From JAYSRU01 sp043720875 (GTDB lineage: Bacteria > Bacteroidota > Bacteroidia > Flavobacteriales_D > Crocinitomicaceae): a stretch of 34,338 bases of DNA. The stretch spans positions 1-34,338 of the forward strand of contig JAYSRU010000170.1 in assembly GCA_043720875.1 (NCBI GenBank). Direction: 5' to 3'. Of this stretch, positions 1 through 7,358 are shown in pieces (position 1 is the stretch's first letter; each line of letters opens with the position of its first letter). Below the pieces are notes generated by a model that saw only the letters and a list, made by a program, of their open reading frames with translations, had not been told where the DNA came from and made no database searches. Position numbers and translations under genes: made by a program.

Positions 1-2
1 TT

Positions 3-548
3 TTTGATATTCCTGCCGTTTTAAGTACAGAATATAACATTGAAGGTTACCCTGACGAACGCTTTTTTGAACTGTTAAAAAGTGTCAAACCGGCACAAGC
101 CACGTTGGTACCAGATCCACCAGGAGTTTTAACCTCAAATGCGGGTTGGGATATGGCACAAAACCTAGTATTCTTAACGGAATGTGTGAGTCGAATTCAC
201 GCGATGGGAATTAGAGTAAGTTTATTCTGTGATACAGAAATACGTAACATCGAAAAGGCATCGATGACCGGAACCGACCGCATAGAACTTTATACGGAAG
301 CCTATGCAACTGGGTATTTAGCGGATCGCGAAAAAGCAATTGCGCCCTATATCAAAGCAGCAGAATTGGCCAATGTTTTAGGAATGGGACTAAACGCAGG
401 ACATGATTTGAGTCTCGAAAACTTAGCCTATTTCAAACAAAATATTCCAGAATTATTAGAAGTTTCTATCGGACACGCTTTAGTTTGTGATGCGCTATAC
501 CTCGGTTTAGAAAACACGATTCAAAAGTATTTGCAACAATTAGCCTAA
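3..548 (+). CDS. pdxJ: Pyridoxine 5'-phosphate synthase, 5'-truncated by the window edge
   Basis: PdxJ condenses 3-amino-2-oxopropyl phosphate with deoxyxylulose 5-phosphate to make pyridoxine 5'-phosphate, the last ring-forming step of DXP-dependent vitamin B6 synthesis in the cytoplasm. The reading frame is open from base 3, so the real start lies before the window; the TTG at 105 is internal. Visible family signatures are LVPDPPG followed by TSNAGWD, the LNAGHDLSLENL segment and the C-terminal SIGHALVCDAL stretch, all typical of PdxJ TIM barrels of Bacteroidota. About 181 residues of an expected ~235-240 are present. The stop overlaps the next start (TAATG), suggesting co-transcription with the downstream hydrolase. 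One substrate, DXP, is the product of dxs at 1521, a metabolic link rather than a proven operon. Identification is secure. Confidence 0.93.
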   Translation, partial: FDIPAVLSTEYNIEGYPDERFFELLKSVKPAQATLVPDPPGVLTSNAGWDMAQNLVFLTECVSRIHAMGIRVSLFCDTEIRNIEKASMTGTDRIELYTEAYATGYLADREKAIAPYIKAAELANVLGMGLNAGHDLSLENLAYFKQNIPELLEVSIGHALVCDALYLGLENTIQKYLQQLA

Positions 549-1309
549 TGAAATTAAACTATAAAGTTTACGGAGAAGGAAAGCCACTTATTATTCTACA
601 CGGCTTATTTGGTTGCTTAGACAATTGGCAAATGCATGCAAAAAAACTGGGAGAATACTTTCAGGTAATTGCGGTAGACCAACGAAATCATGGACATTCC
701 CCATGGAGCGACGATTTCAATTATGACTATTTAGCCGCAGACATTCATGAGTTGGTGCAAGACCTTGGTTTCGATAGAATTCATTTGTTGGGACACAGTA
801 TGGGTGGAAAAGCAGCCTTACGTTTCGCACAATTGTATCCCAAACTATTAGACAAACTTATAATCGCAGACATAGGTATAAAAGGATATCCACCACATCA
901 TGGAGAAATATTTACAGCCATTCGCGGTGTACATTTAACACCCCCTTGTTCGCGCGCACAAGCGGAAAAAGAATTGTCAGTCTATATTGAATCTCCTGGC
1001 ATTAGACAATTTTTAATGAAGAACTTGTATTGGAAAGCCCCTGAATTGTTGGCCTGGAGAATGAATATCGACGTATTAGAACGTACCCAAGAACGCACTA
1101 TTGGAGCGCTACCAGAAACACTAATTGCTACCCAAACTTTATTTATTCGAGGAGCATTATCCAACTACATTACCGACGATGATTGGGACGATATTTCAAA
1201 TCAAGTTCCGGATTCTGACCTCATCACCATTGAAAATGCAGGCCATTGGGTGCATGCCGAGGCTCCAAAAGAGTTTTTAGATTGCGTGCTAGGATTTTTA
1301 TTGCGTTAA
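548..1309 (+). CDS. Alpha/beta-fold hydrolase (YbfF-like esterase)
   Basis: A 253-residue cytoplasmic alpha/beta hydrolase without signal peptide. The oxyanion-hole motif HGLFG lies at residues 18-22, the nucleophile elbow GHSMGG places the catalytic serine at residue 84, and the catalytic histidine is H233 in AGHWVHAEAP; the acid is probably among the aspartates near residues 210-214. Length and the DQRNHGHS segment fit the YbfF/abhydrolase_1 esterase group, which hydrolyses short acyl esters or thioesters. The natural substrate cannot be read from the sequence. The start ATG overlaps the pdxJ stop by one base, so translational coupling is likely. Confidence 0.85.
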   Translation: MKLNYKVYGEGKPLIILHGLFGCLDNWQMHAKKLGEYFQVIAVDQRNHGHSPWSDDFNYDYLAADIHELVQDLGFDRIHLLGHSMGGKAALRFAQLYPKLLDKLIIADIGIKGYPPHHGEIFTAIRGVHLTPPCSRAQAEKELSVYIESPGIRQFLMKNLYWKAPELLAWRMNIDVLERTQERTIGALPETLIATQTLFIRGALSNYITDDDWDDISNQVPDSDLITIENAGHWVHAEAPKEFLDCVLGFLLR

Positions 1310-1394
1310 TACTTTTTTAGAGCAAGTTATTAGGCAAACCAACCGCATTATAGCTCTTCCTAAAAACCAATAAATCATAAAAAACCACGTTACT

Positions 1395-1425
1395 TTGGCT
1401 GTGAACTATATTCTCATTAATTTAG
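1395..1425 (+). promoter_or_regulatory. Candidate promoter for dxs
   Basis: TTG at 1395-1397, a 20-base spacer and TAATTTAG at 1418-1425 match the Bacteroidota promoter consensus (TTG, 19-21 bases, TAnnTTTG) in all but one -7 position. The predicted start near 1430 leaves a leader of about 90 bases before dxs. The rest of the 211-base gap between 1309 and 1521 shows no gene or strong hairpin. Confidence 0.35.
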
Positions 1426-1520
1426 TAGTCAATCTAAGAAATTTGTGTTCAGGAACGTGTTCTTTATTAAAGACAACTACTTGAAGTACTGAATTTTGAG
1501 ATTTTATTTGATACAAATTT

Positions 1521-3473
1521 ATGAATTACATTCCTGGTAAGCATTTAGCTCAAATTAACGTTCCGAAAGACCTTCGTGATAAATTTTCTATCGATGATTT
1601 ACCCGCTGTATCTGATGAAGTTAGACAATACATTGTAGATGTAATTTCGGAAATCGGAAATAGTCATTTCGGCGCGAGCTTAGGCGTTGTTGAACTTACC
1701 GTTGCCTTACATTATGTTTTTAATACGCCCGAAGACCAATTGGTTTGGGATGTTGGGCACCAAGCTTATGGTCATAAAATCTTAACTGGTAGACGCGAAG
1801 TTTTTCATACCAATCGAACCAAAGGAGGAATTTCAGGTTTTCCAAAACGTTCTGAGAGTGAGTTTGACACCTTTGGTGTAGGCCATTCTTCTACCTCTAT
1901 TTCTGCCGCCTTAGGTATGGCAGTTGCGAGTAAATACAAAAAAGAAACGCACAAACACCACATTGCCGTGATTGGTGATGGCGCAATGACCGCTGGTTTG
2001 GCATTCGAAGGAATGAACCACGCTGGTTGGGAAAAAGACGCCAACTTATTAGTTGTCTTAAATGACAATTGTATGTCGATCGACCCAAATGTTGGCGCGC
2101 TTAAAGATTATTTGACAGACATTACAACTTCTCACACCTACAACAAAGTGAAAGATGAAGTCTGGAAATTATTAGGTAAAATATCTAAATTTGGTCCAGA
2201 TGCTCAAACGATTGCTTCCAAAATTTCTGGCGCATTAAAAGGTTCTATGCTGCAACAAAGTAATTTGTTTGAAGCACTTAACTTTCGTTATTTTGGTCCA
2301 GTTGACGGACACGATGCTGTTGGATTAGCGAAGGTAATGCAAGATTTAAAGGACATTCCTGGTCCCAAAATTTTACATTGTATCACCCGAAAAGGTGCAG
2401 GTTATAAGTTTTCTGAAGAAGGAAATCCAACAAAATGGCATGCTCCAGGTGTTTTCAATAAAGAAACCGGTGAAATTGTAAAGATTGCACCTAAGTCTCC
2501 TCAACCTCCGAGATACCAAGATGTTTTTGGTCACACGATTGTAGAATTGGCAGAAAAGAATGCTAAAATTATGGGGGTAACTCCGGCAATGCCTTCTGGT
2601 TGTTCACTTAATATCATGATGGAAGCAATGCCCGATCGTTCATTCGATGTTGGAATTGCCGAACAACATGCGGTAACTTTTTCTGCAGGTTTGGCAACAC
2701 AAGGGTTGGTTCCATTTTGCAATATTTACTCCAGCTTCATGCAGCGTGCATTTGATCAAGTATTGCACGACGTGGCCTTACAAAATTTGAACGTTGTTTT
2801 TTGTTTAGATCGTGGTGGACTTGTTGGAGCAGATGGCGCTACACATCATGGTGCATATGACATCGCTTACATGCGTTGCATACCAAATATGGTAGTATCC
2901 GCACCCATGAACGAAGAAGAATTACGCAACTTAATGTTTACGGCACAACAAGAAAACATGGGGCCATTCAGCATTCGTTACCCAAGAGGAAATGGCGTAA
3001 TGTTGGATTGGAAAACACCTCTGAAAGCCGTGAAGGTTGGAACAGGTAGAAAGCTTACATCAGGCGAAAATATTGCATTGGTAACTGTTGGACATGTGGG
3101 TAACTACGCTCAAAAAGCCATTACTGAATTAAAAGAATTAGGTGTAAGTGCAGCACATTACGACATGCGCTTTGTGAAGCCAATTGACGAACTTATATTA
3201 CACGAAGTTTTCAGCAAGTTCGACAAAGTAATTACCATTGAAGACGGTTGTATTATGGGCGGAATGGGATCGGCGGTAGTTGAGTTTATGGCGGATAATC
3301 ACTATTCAGCACAAGTAAAACGCCTTGGAATTCCAGATTCATACGTGCACCACGGAACGGTAGAAGAATTGCAAGCTGAATTGGGTTATGATGCGAAGGG
3401 TATTGTAAAAACAGTGAAAGAAATGCTTTCTATATCAGAAAACGTAAAAGAGGCTGCGAGTAAGGTCGGATGA
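1521..3473 (+). CDS. dxs: 1-deoxy-D-xylulose-5-phosphate synthase
   Basis: DXS joins pyruvate and glyceraldehyde 3-phosphate, using thiamine diphosphate, to make deoxyxylulose 5-phosphate for isoprenoid (MEP pathway), thiamine and pyridoxal synthesis. At 650 residues it is full length. The N-terminal domain carries GASLGVVELTVALH, the substrate-binding GHSSTSIS (histidine ~122), and the ThDP/Mg motif GDGAMTAG (~152-159) with NDNCMSI about 25 residues on. The pyrimidine domain has DVGIAEQHAVTFSAGLA with the catalytic glutamate near 381, and a transketolase C-terminal domain follows. The start gives the expected family N-terminus. The last four bases overlap the start of the small membrane protein at 3470 (ATGA), suggesting an operon. 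Confidence 0.96.
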   Translation: MNYIPGKHLAQINVPKDLRDKFSIDDLPAVSDEVRQYIVDVISEIGNSHFGASLGVVELTVALHYVFNTPEDQLVWDVGHQAYGHKILTGRREVFHTNRTKGGISGFPKRSESEFDTFGVGHSSTSISAALGMAVASKYKKETHKHHIAVIGDGAMTAGLAFEGMNHAGWEKDANLLVVLNDNCMSIDPNVGALKDYLTDITTSHTYNKVKDEVWKLLGKISKFGPDAQTIASKISGALKGSMLQQSNLFEALNFRYFGPVDGHDAVGLAKVMQDLKDIPGPKILHCITRKGAGYKFSEEGNPTKWHAPGVFNKETGEIVKIAPKSPQPPRYQDVFGHTIVELAEKNAKIMGVTPAMPSGCSLNIMMEAMPDRSFDVGIAEQHAVTFSAGLATQGLVPFCNIYSSFMQRAFDQVLHDVALQNLNVVFCLDRGGLVGADGATHHGAYDIAYMRCIPNMVVSAPMNEEELRNLMFTAQQENMGPFSIRYPRGNGVMLDWKTPLKAVKVGTGRKLTSGENIALVTVGHVGNYAQKAITELKELGVSAAHYDMRFVKPIDELILHEVFSKFDKVITIEDGCIMGGMGSAVVEFMADNHYSAQVKRLGIPDSYVHHGTVEELQAELGYDAKGIVKTVKEMLSISENVKEAASKVG

Positions 3474-3751
3474 TTTCCATAATCTCCTGGGTTGTTTATA
3501 TAGTTTACTTTTTAGGAATCTTGTTCTACCGAAATAAAATGGTTAGTTACGGCTTCAAGCTCAAGGAAAAATATCAACTTGGTTTTAATGAATTTCAAAG
3601 GTTTGATGAAGCTCAATTTACATGCGAAGAAAGAACTATGCTTATTCAGCTAAAGCACAGTTTTTGGAGATGGATGGGATTTGGATTATTGATAGTTTTC
3701 ATGTTTACTGTTATAATTAACCTCGTTCCCATAGTATTAGAAAGATTGTGA
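3470..3751 (+). CDS. Small membrane protein of unknown function
   Basis: A 93-residue protein with two hydrophobic segments: residues ~4-22 at the N-terminus and ~70-90 at the C-terminus. The charged stretch between them holds about 45 residues, so it is probably an integral membrane protein with a soluble loop. It starts within the dxs stop codon (ATGA overlap), which argues that it is translated and expressed with dxs. I do not recognise a family, and no catalytic motif is visible. Confidence 0.6.
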   Translation: MISIISWVVYIVYFLGILFYRNKMVSYGFKLKEKYQLGFNEFQRFDEAQFTCEERTMLIQLKHSFWRWMGFGLLIVFMFTVIINLVPIVLERL

Positions 3752-3757
3752 ATGCAT

Positions 3758-3777
3758 TAGCAACCTCGTTGTTGCTA
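3758..3777 (+). terminator. Weak hairpin after the dxs operon
   Basis: TAGCAAC (3758-3764) and GTTGCTA (3771-3777) form a perfect 7-bp stem with a six-base loop, six bases after the stop of the small membrane protein gene. Only a short T-rich stretch follows, so termination efficiency is uncertain. Confidence 0.4.
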
Positions 3778-3813
3778 GTTAATTCTGATTTTAAGACAAA
3801 CTCCTTCCAAGTT

Positions 3814-3843
3814 TTGTAATACTGAACAATCTCCTTACTTTTA
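3814..3843 (+). promoter_or_regulatory. Candidate promoter for the MBOAT/AlgJ-like pair
   Basis: TTG at 3814-3816, a 19-base spacer and TACTTTTA at 3836-3843 match the Bacteroidota consensus except for the last base. The predicted transcription start lies about 15 bases before the ATG at 3863. Confidence 0.42.
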
Positions 3844-3862
3844 ACTCCAAATTGCAGGTGTC

Positions 3863-5278
3863 ATGGTATTCAGTTCGTTTCTATTTTTATTACTGTTTCT
3901 GCCGGTTACCATTTTAATTAACTTTTTACTTCCTAAAAAAGCCAGTAATCTCTTTCTATTGCTCGTTAGTTTAGTATTCTATTACTACGGCGAAGAACTA
4001 CTCACTTACATTTTATTGGCTTCTATTCTTTGGAATTATGCCTTCGGCGTACTCATCGAAATCAGGCTAAAACCGGAAAGAAAACACGCAAAATTAATCT
4101 TGGGAATTGCCATTGTCGGTAATTTATTAGTCCTCGGATACTACAAGTATTTTGCGTTTTTAGTAGAAAATATAGGTCTCCATTCCATTTTTAAGGGATC
4201 AGCCCTGGAAGACATTGTGATGCCGATCGGAATCTCGTTTTTTACCTTTCACGGCATTTCTTACCTGGTGGATATTTACAGAAAAGAAGCAAAAGCCGTT
4301 CGAAACATTATTGATATGGGTTTGTATGTTGCCTTTTTTCCGCAACTCATCGCTGGACCGATTATCAAATACCATGATGTAGCGCAACAATTGACACAAC
4401 GCACCATTAACGTGGATGACGTGCGAACTGGAATCAATCGTTTCATTCGCGGATTAGCCAAAAAAATAATTCTAGCCAACAACTTTGCCCTGGTGGCCGA
4501 TTCCATTTTTGATGCAGACATTGCTGACCTATCTTCTCCCGTCGCTTGGTTAGGAATTTGTTGTTATACACTTCAAATTTATTTCGATTTTTCTGGGTAT
4601 TCAGACATGGCATTGGGTTTAGGCAAGATGATGGGCTTTCATTTCAAAGAGAATTTCGATTATCCTTATGTGGCACAATCCATTCAAGAATTTTGGAGAA
4701 AATGGCACATTTCACTGTCCACTTGGTTCAAAGAATACGTTTACATCCCGTTGGGAGGAAATAGAAAAGGCAATGTTCGCTTATACCTTAACTTACTTTT
4801 GATCTTTGTGCTCACCGGATTTTGGCATGGAGCCAGCTTCAACTTTTTGATTTGGGGTTTGATCCACGGTCTTTTTATTGTATTGGAGAAGTTCAATTTT
4901 CCGAAACTTCCAGTTGCCATTTCCGGACTCAAACATGTCTACGTACTTGCGGTTGTTATGATTGCTTGGGTCTTTTTTCGGGTAGAAACCTTGAACGACA
5001 GTTTGCGCTATCTGCACAAATTGTTTTGCTTCGACGTTAAGGGTTCCTATTATGCGTTTGTATTTATTTCTCCCTATTTTATACTTTTATTCAGCATTGG
5101 AATTTTGTTTGCAACACCCTTGCGCCAAAAATTGACACGCAGGTTAACCCCATTTATCGCGCAAAACGCGCTTTTGTTTTTTGGCGGTCAGCATGTGTTT
5201 TACCTACTGCTTTTCGTGTTCACGTTGCTTGAACTTTCCTCGCTTTCGTATAATCCATTTATCTATTTCCGATTTTGA
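3863..5278 (+). CDS. MBOAT family O-acyltransferase (AlgI-like)
   Basis: A 471-residue polytopic inner-membrane protein of the membrane-bound O-acyltransferase family, related to AlgI/DltB/PatA. These proteins move an acetyl group from the cytoplasm across the membrane for O-acetylation of a polysaccharide or of peptidoglycan. Visible family features are the N-terminal membrane segments, the GISFFTFHGISYLVDIYR block, the conserved FFPQLIAGPI, the QIYFDFSGYSDMALG block, the QEFWRKWHISLSTWFKEY block, and TGFWHGASFNFLIWG with the conserved histidine. Its stop overlaps the start of the next gene (TGATG, bases 5275-5278), which encodes the periplasmic partner. The acceptor polymer is unknown; no glycosyltransferase lies nearby. 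Confidence 0.92.
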   Translation: MVFSSFLFLLLFLPVTILINFLLPKKASNLFLLLVSLVFYYYGEELLTYILLASILWNYAFGVLIEIRLKPERKHAKLILGIAIVGNLLVLGYYKYFAFLVENIGLHSIFKGSALEDIVMPIGISFFTFHGISYLVDIYRKEAKAVRNIIDMGLYVAFFPQLIAGPIIKYHDVAQQLTQRTINVDDVRTGINRFIRGLAKKIILANNFALVADSIFDADIADLSSPVAWLGICCYTLQIYFDFSGYSDMALGLGKMMGFHFKENFDYPYVAQSIQEFWRKWHISLSTWFKEYVYIPLGGNRKGNVRLYLNLLLIFVLTGFWHGASFNFLIWGLIHGLFIVLEKFNFPKLPVAISGLKHVYVLAVVMIAWVFFRVETLNDSLRYLHKLFCFDVKGSYYAFVFISPYFILLFSIGILFATPLRQKLTRRLTPFIAQNALLFFGGQHVFYLLLFVFTLLELSSLSYNPFIYFRF

Positions 5279-6360
5279 TGCGTAACCCGAAACTACATAA
5301 GCTAAGCATTGTTTACATCTGCACATTTTTTATGTTGCTGGTGGTTCCAACCTTGGTTATGGTTTTCAAGTCGGCAAACACCACAAGTTGTGAGCAACGC
5401 ACTATTCTAAAACGACCGATATTCAACTATCAATTAGATTACCTGAAACAATTTGGCGCTTATTTTGAAGACAATTACGGATTTCGAAATGAGTTGACGT
5501 ATTGTCAGTCGGTCATTAAACTCACTGTTTTTAACAGTTCCACCAACCCAAAACAAGTATTAATTGGCAAAGAAGGTTGGTTGTTTTACAATTCAAAAAC
5601 CGACCAGGCCTACGGTTCTTACAGCAGAACAAACCTACTCACTTCAAAAGAATTACGCAGCTATAAAACCCTGCACGAAGAACGTAAACAATTACTAGCA
5701 TCGCAAAACATACATTATCTATTGGCTGTTTTTCCAGACAAGTGTAGCATTTATCCAGAGCATTTTCCATTTCAAATGAACGTACAAGTTAGCGGGAAAA
5801 CGTCGAGAACTGATCAAATTCGCACCTACTTGAAAAAGCAACAATCTCCAATTTCACTTATCGAAGTGCGGAAAGAAATGTTGGCGCAAAAGCAACAACA
5901 ATTGTACGTAAAACACGATTCGCATTGGAACGATTTAGGCGCCTATTATGCCTATTTCACCTTTATGCAAAAGGCTTACGCCGTGTTACAGGAAAAACCA
6001 CATCCGCTCACAGATTTTACGCTAACAAGCGCTCAACTCAAAGGTGGAGATTTGCTAGGCATGTTGGGAATATGTGCAAAAAGCAATTACACAGAGCCGA
6101 TTCCGATTCTACAATTAAAGCAAAAAATGAAGCTCAGCGACGACAAAGCATTTCCCGAATCTTATGGCAAACACAACGCCACTGCTCCGTCAAAATTGAA
6201 AGTATTGTTCTTCAGAGATTCCTACGGAAATGCGTTAATTCAATACTTTTCGTTGCATTTCAACAGCACGTATTTCTATTGGACCGCGTACGATCAATCG
6301 ATCGTAGACAAAGTGAAACCCGATGTGGTTGTGGTGATGAGCACGGAACGGTATTTGTGA
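5275..6360 (+). CDS. AlgJ/AlgX-like SGNH acetyltransferase partner
   Basis: A 361-residue protein anchored by one N-terminal membrane segment (residues ~8-31) with a periplasmic domain of the AlgJ/AlgX SGNH family, which receives acetyl groups from the MBOAT partner and places them on a polymer. The motif HDSHWNDLGAY supplies the typical Asp/His pair and FFRDSYGNAL near the C-terminus carries the nucleophilic serine (R-D-S). The order MBOAT then AlgJ-like, with a four-base overlap, is the usual arrangement. It ends in MSTERYL, and the last 54 coding bases are repeated 207 bases downstream at 6514. The protein is slightly short at its C-terminus compared with my expectation for the family, so the present end may have been altered by that rearrangement (inference). 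Confidence 0.82.
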   Translation: MMRNPKLHKLSIVYICTFFMLLVVPTLVMVFKSANTTSCEQRTILKRPIFNYQLDYLKQFGAYFEDNYGFRNELTYCQSVIKLTVFNSSTNPKQVLIGKEGWLFYNSKTDQAYGSYSRTNLLTSKELRSYKTLHEERKQLLASQNIHYLLAVFPDKCSIYPEHFPFQMNVQVSGKTSRTDQIRTYLKKQQSPISLIEVRKEMLAQKQQQLYVKHDSHWNDLGAYYAYFTFMQKAYAVLQEKPHPLTDFTLTSAQLKGGDLLGMLGICAKSNYTEPIPILQLKQKMKLSDDKAFPESYGKHNATAPSKLKVLFFRDSYGNALIQYFSLHFNSTYFYWTAYDQSIVDKVKPDVVVVMSTERYL

Positions 6361-6365
6361 GGGGG
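6307..6365 (+). repeat. Direct duplication, copy 1 (3' end of the acetyltransferase gene)
   Basis: Bases 6307-6365, which include the last 17 codons and stop of the acetyltransferase gene plus five G, recur at 6514-6572 with 57 of 59 bases identical. The two copies bracket hairpin repeat A. Confidence 0.9.
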
Positions 6366-6412
6366 AAGAATCAAAAATCTTGGGAATTTACTCTTCACGT
6401 AAACCACCCCCA

Positions 6413-6518
6413 TTGTCTGAACTTGGATTTCAAGGATTAATGGATTTTTAGGATTAACATATCCTATGAATCAAAAATCATGTGCATCCGTGAATCTATT
6501 AAATCCCGGTGCTGACAA
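6413..6518 (+). repeat. Hairpin repeat, copy A
   Basis: A full copy of the ~105-base dispersed repeat. It opens with TTGTCTGAACTTGGATTT and closes with AAATCCCGGTGCTGACAA; the ends are imperfect inverted repeats (13 of 17 positions). Inside, AGGAT and ATCCT at the centre and several AATC/GATT blocks extend the palindrome, so a single strand would fold into one long interrupted hairpin. About 45 bases before it (from 6367) resemble the tail of a broken repeat plus the spacer seen before copy C, ending in ACCACCCCCA. All four copies in the window point the same way. Confidence 0.85.
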
Positions 6519-6572
6519 AGTGAAACCCAATGTGGTTGTGGTGATGAGCACGGAACGGTATGTGTGAGGGGG
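6514..6572 (+). repeat. Direct duplication, copy 2
   Basis: Second copy of the acetyltransferase 3' end. It differs at two bases (Asp to Asn and the last Leu to Val codon). Its last base lies four bases before the TAG of the oppositely oriented lipoprotein gene, so it sits exactly in the intergenic slot. Confidence 0.9.
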
Positions 6573-6575
6573 GCG

Positions 6576-7358
6576 CTAAAAATAAACTATTTTGCGTCGA
6601 ATAATGTATTTGGGATGTTTATACGCGATTAACGTTTTCGTAATCCAATTACCTTGATCGTCAAAAGTATAGCGATATTCTACAGGCGAAGCTTTTTTCA
6701 AATCTTTCAACTTACTACTAATTCTTTCTTCAAGAACATTTCCGTTTTTATCATTTACATATTTGTAGTACAAGTACCATTTGGCTCCATAATAATATGT
6801 GCAGTTCAATTTCAAAAAACCATTTTCATCATAATAATATTTCTCCTTAAACTCTTTGTAATACACCGGTGAAGAACCTCTATTTGTATACCTTAACACA
6901 AATGACACTTGCCCCTTATTATTGTAAAAATTCTTAGCGTGTGTATCAAATGAACTTATCATATTTATTCGATTCATAATATCATACGTATAGACCCAAT
7001 CTTTCCGTATGGATTTGGGATTACTGGTGTGACAGTATTTATAAGACAACAATCCGTCATTATCATATTTATAAAACCATTCATTCCAAATCGAATTATC
7101 CTTTTGGTAAGTTACATCATGAATTCTTTTCCCGTTTTTGTTAAATTCAAGATAAAAATCTTCAATATAATCAAATCTTCTTTTTCGCTTACCACGCACT
7201 AACTTGCCTTTGACTTTTGTTAATTGATAAGAAATCTCTTTTACAGATTTTACATTACCCAATAATAACTCTTGTTTTAAATCATTCCTATTTTGACTCT
7301 TACCACAACCAACTAGAACTGCAATAATTAATAGGTTATAATAACTTCTTACTTTCAT
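6576..7358 (-). CDS. Predicted lipoprotein with YD-like tyrosine-rich repeats
   Basis: A 260-residue protein with a short signal peptide and a lipobox ending at cysteine 18 (LVGC), so probably a lipoprotein. After a charged linker it contains repeated aromatic strands of the form YxYDxxGxx, such as YKYDNDGLLSY, YTYDIMNRI, YYYDENGFL, YVNDKNGNV and YTFDDQGNW. These resemble the YD/RHS-type or MORN-like beta repeats often found in Bacteroidota surface proteins. No enzymatic motif is seen. Its start overlaps the stop of the upstream 889-residue protein gene (ATGA), so the two form an operon and may act together at the cell surface. Confidence 0.7.
   Translation of the reverse strand: MKVRSYYNLLIIAVLVGCGKSQNRNDLKQELLLGNVKSVKEISYQLTKVKGKLVRGKRKRRFDYIEDFYLEFNKNGKRIHDVTYQKDNSIWNEWFYKYDNDGLLSYKYCHTSNPKSIRKDWVYTYDIMNRINMISSFDTHAKNFYNNKGQVSFVLRYTNRGSSPVYYKEFKEKYYYDENGFLKLNCTYYYGAKWYLYYKYVNDKNGNVLEERISSKLKDLKKASPVEYRYTFDDQGNWITKTLIAYKHPKYIIRRKIVYF

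Noticed and set aside
5925..6440. A 171-residue + strand frame overlapping the acetyltransferase gene
   Set aside because: It is an alternative frame of a well-supported gene, rich in Arg/His/Cys with no family features, and it runs into the repeat.
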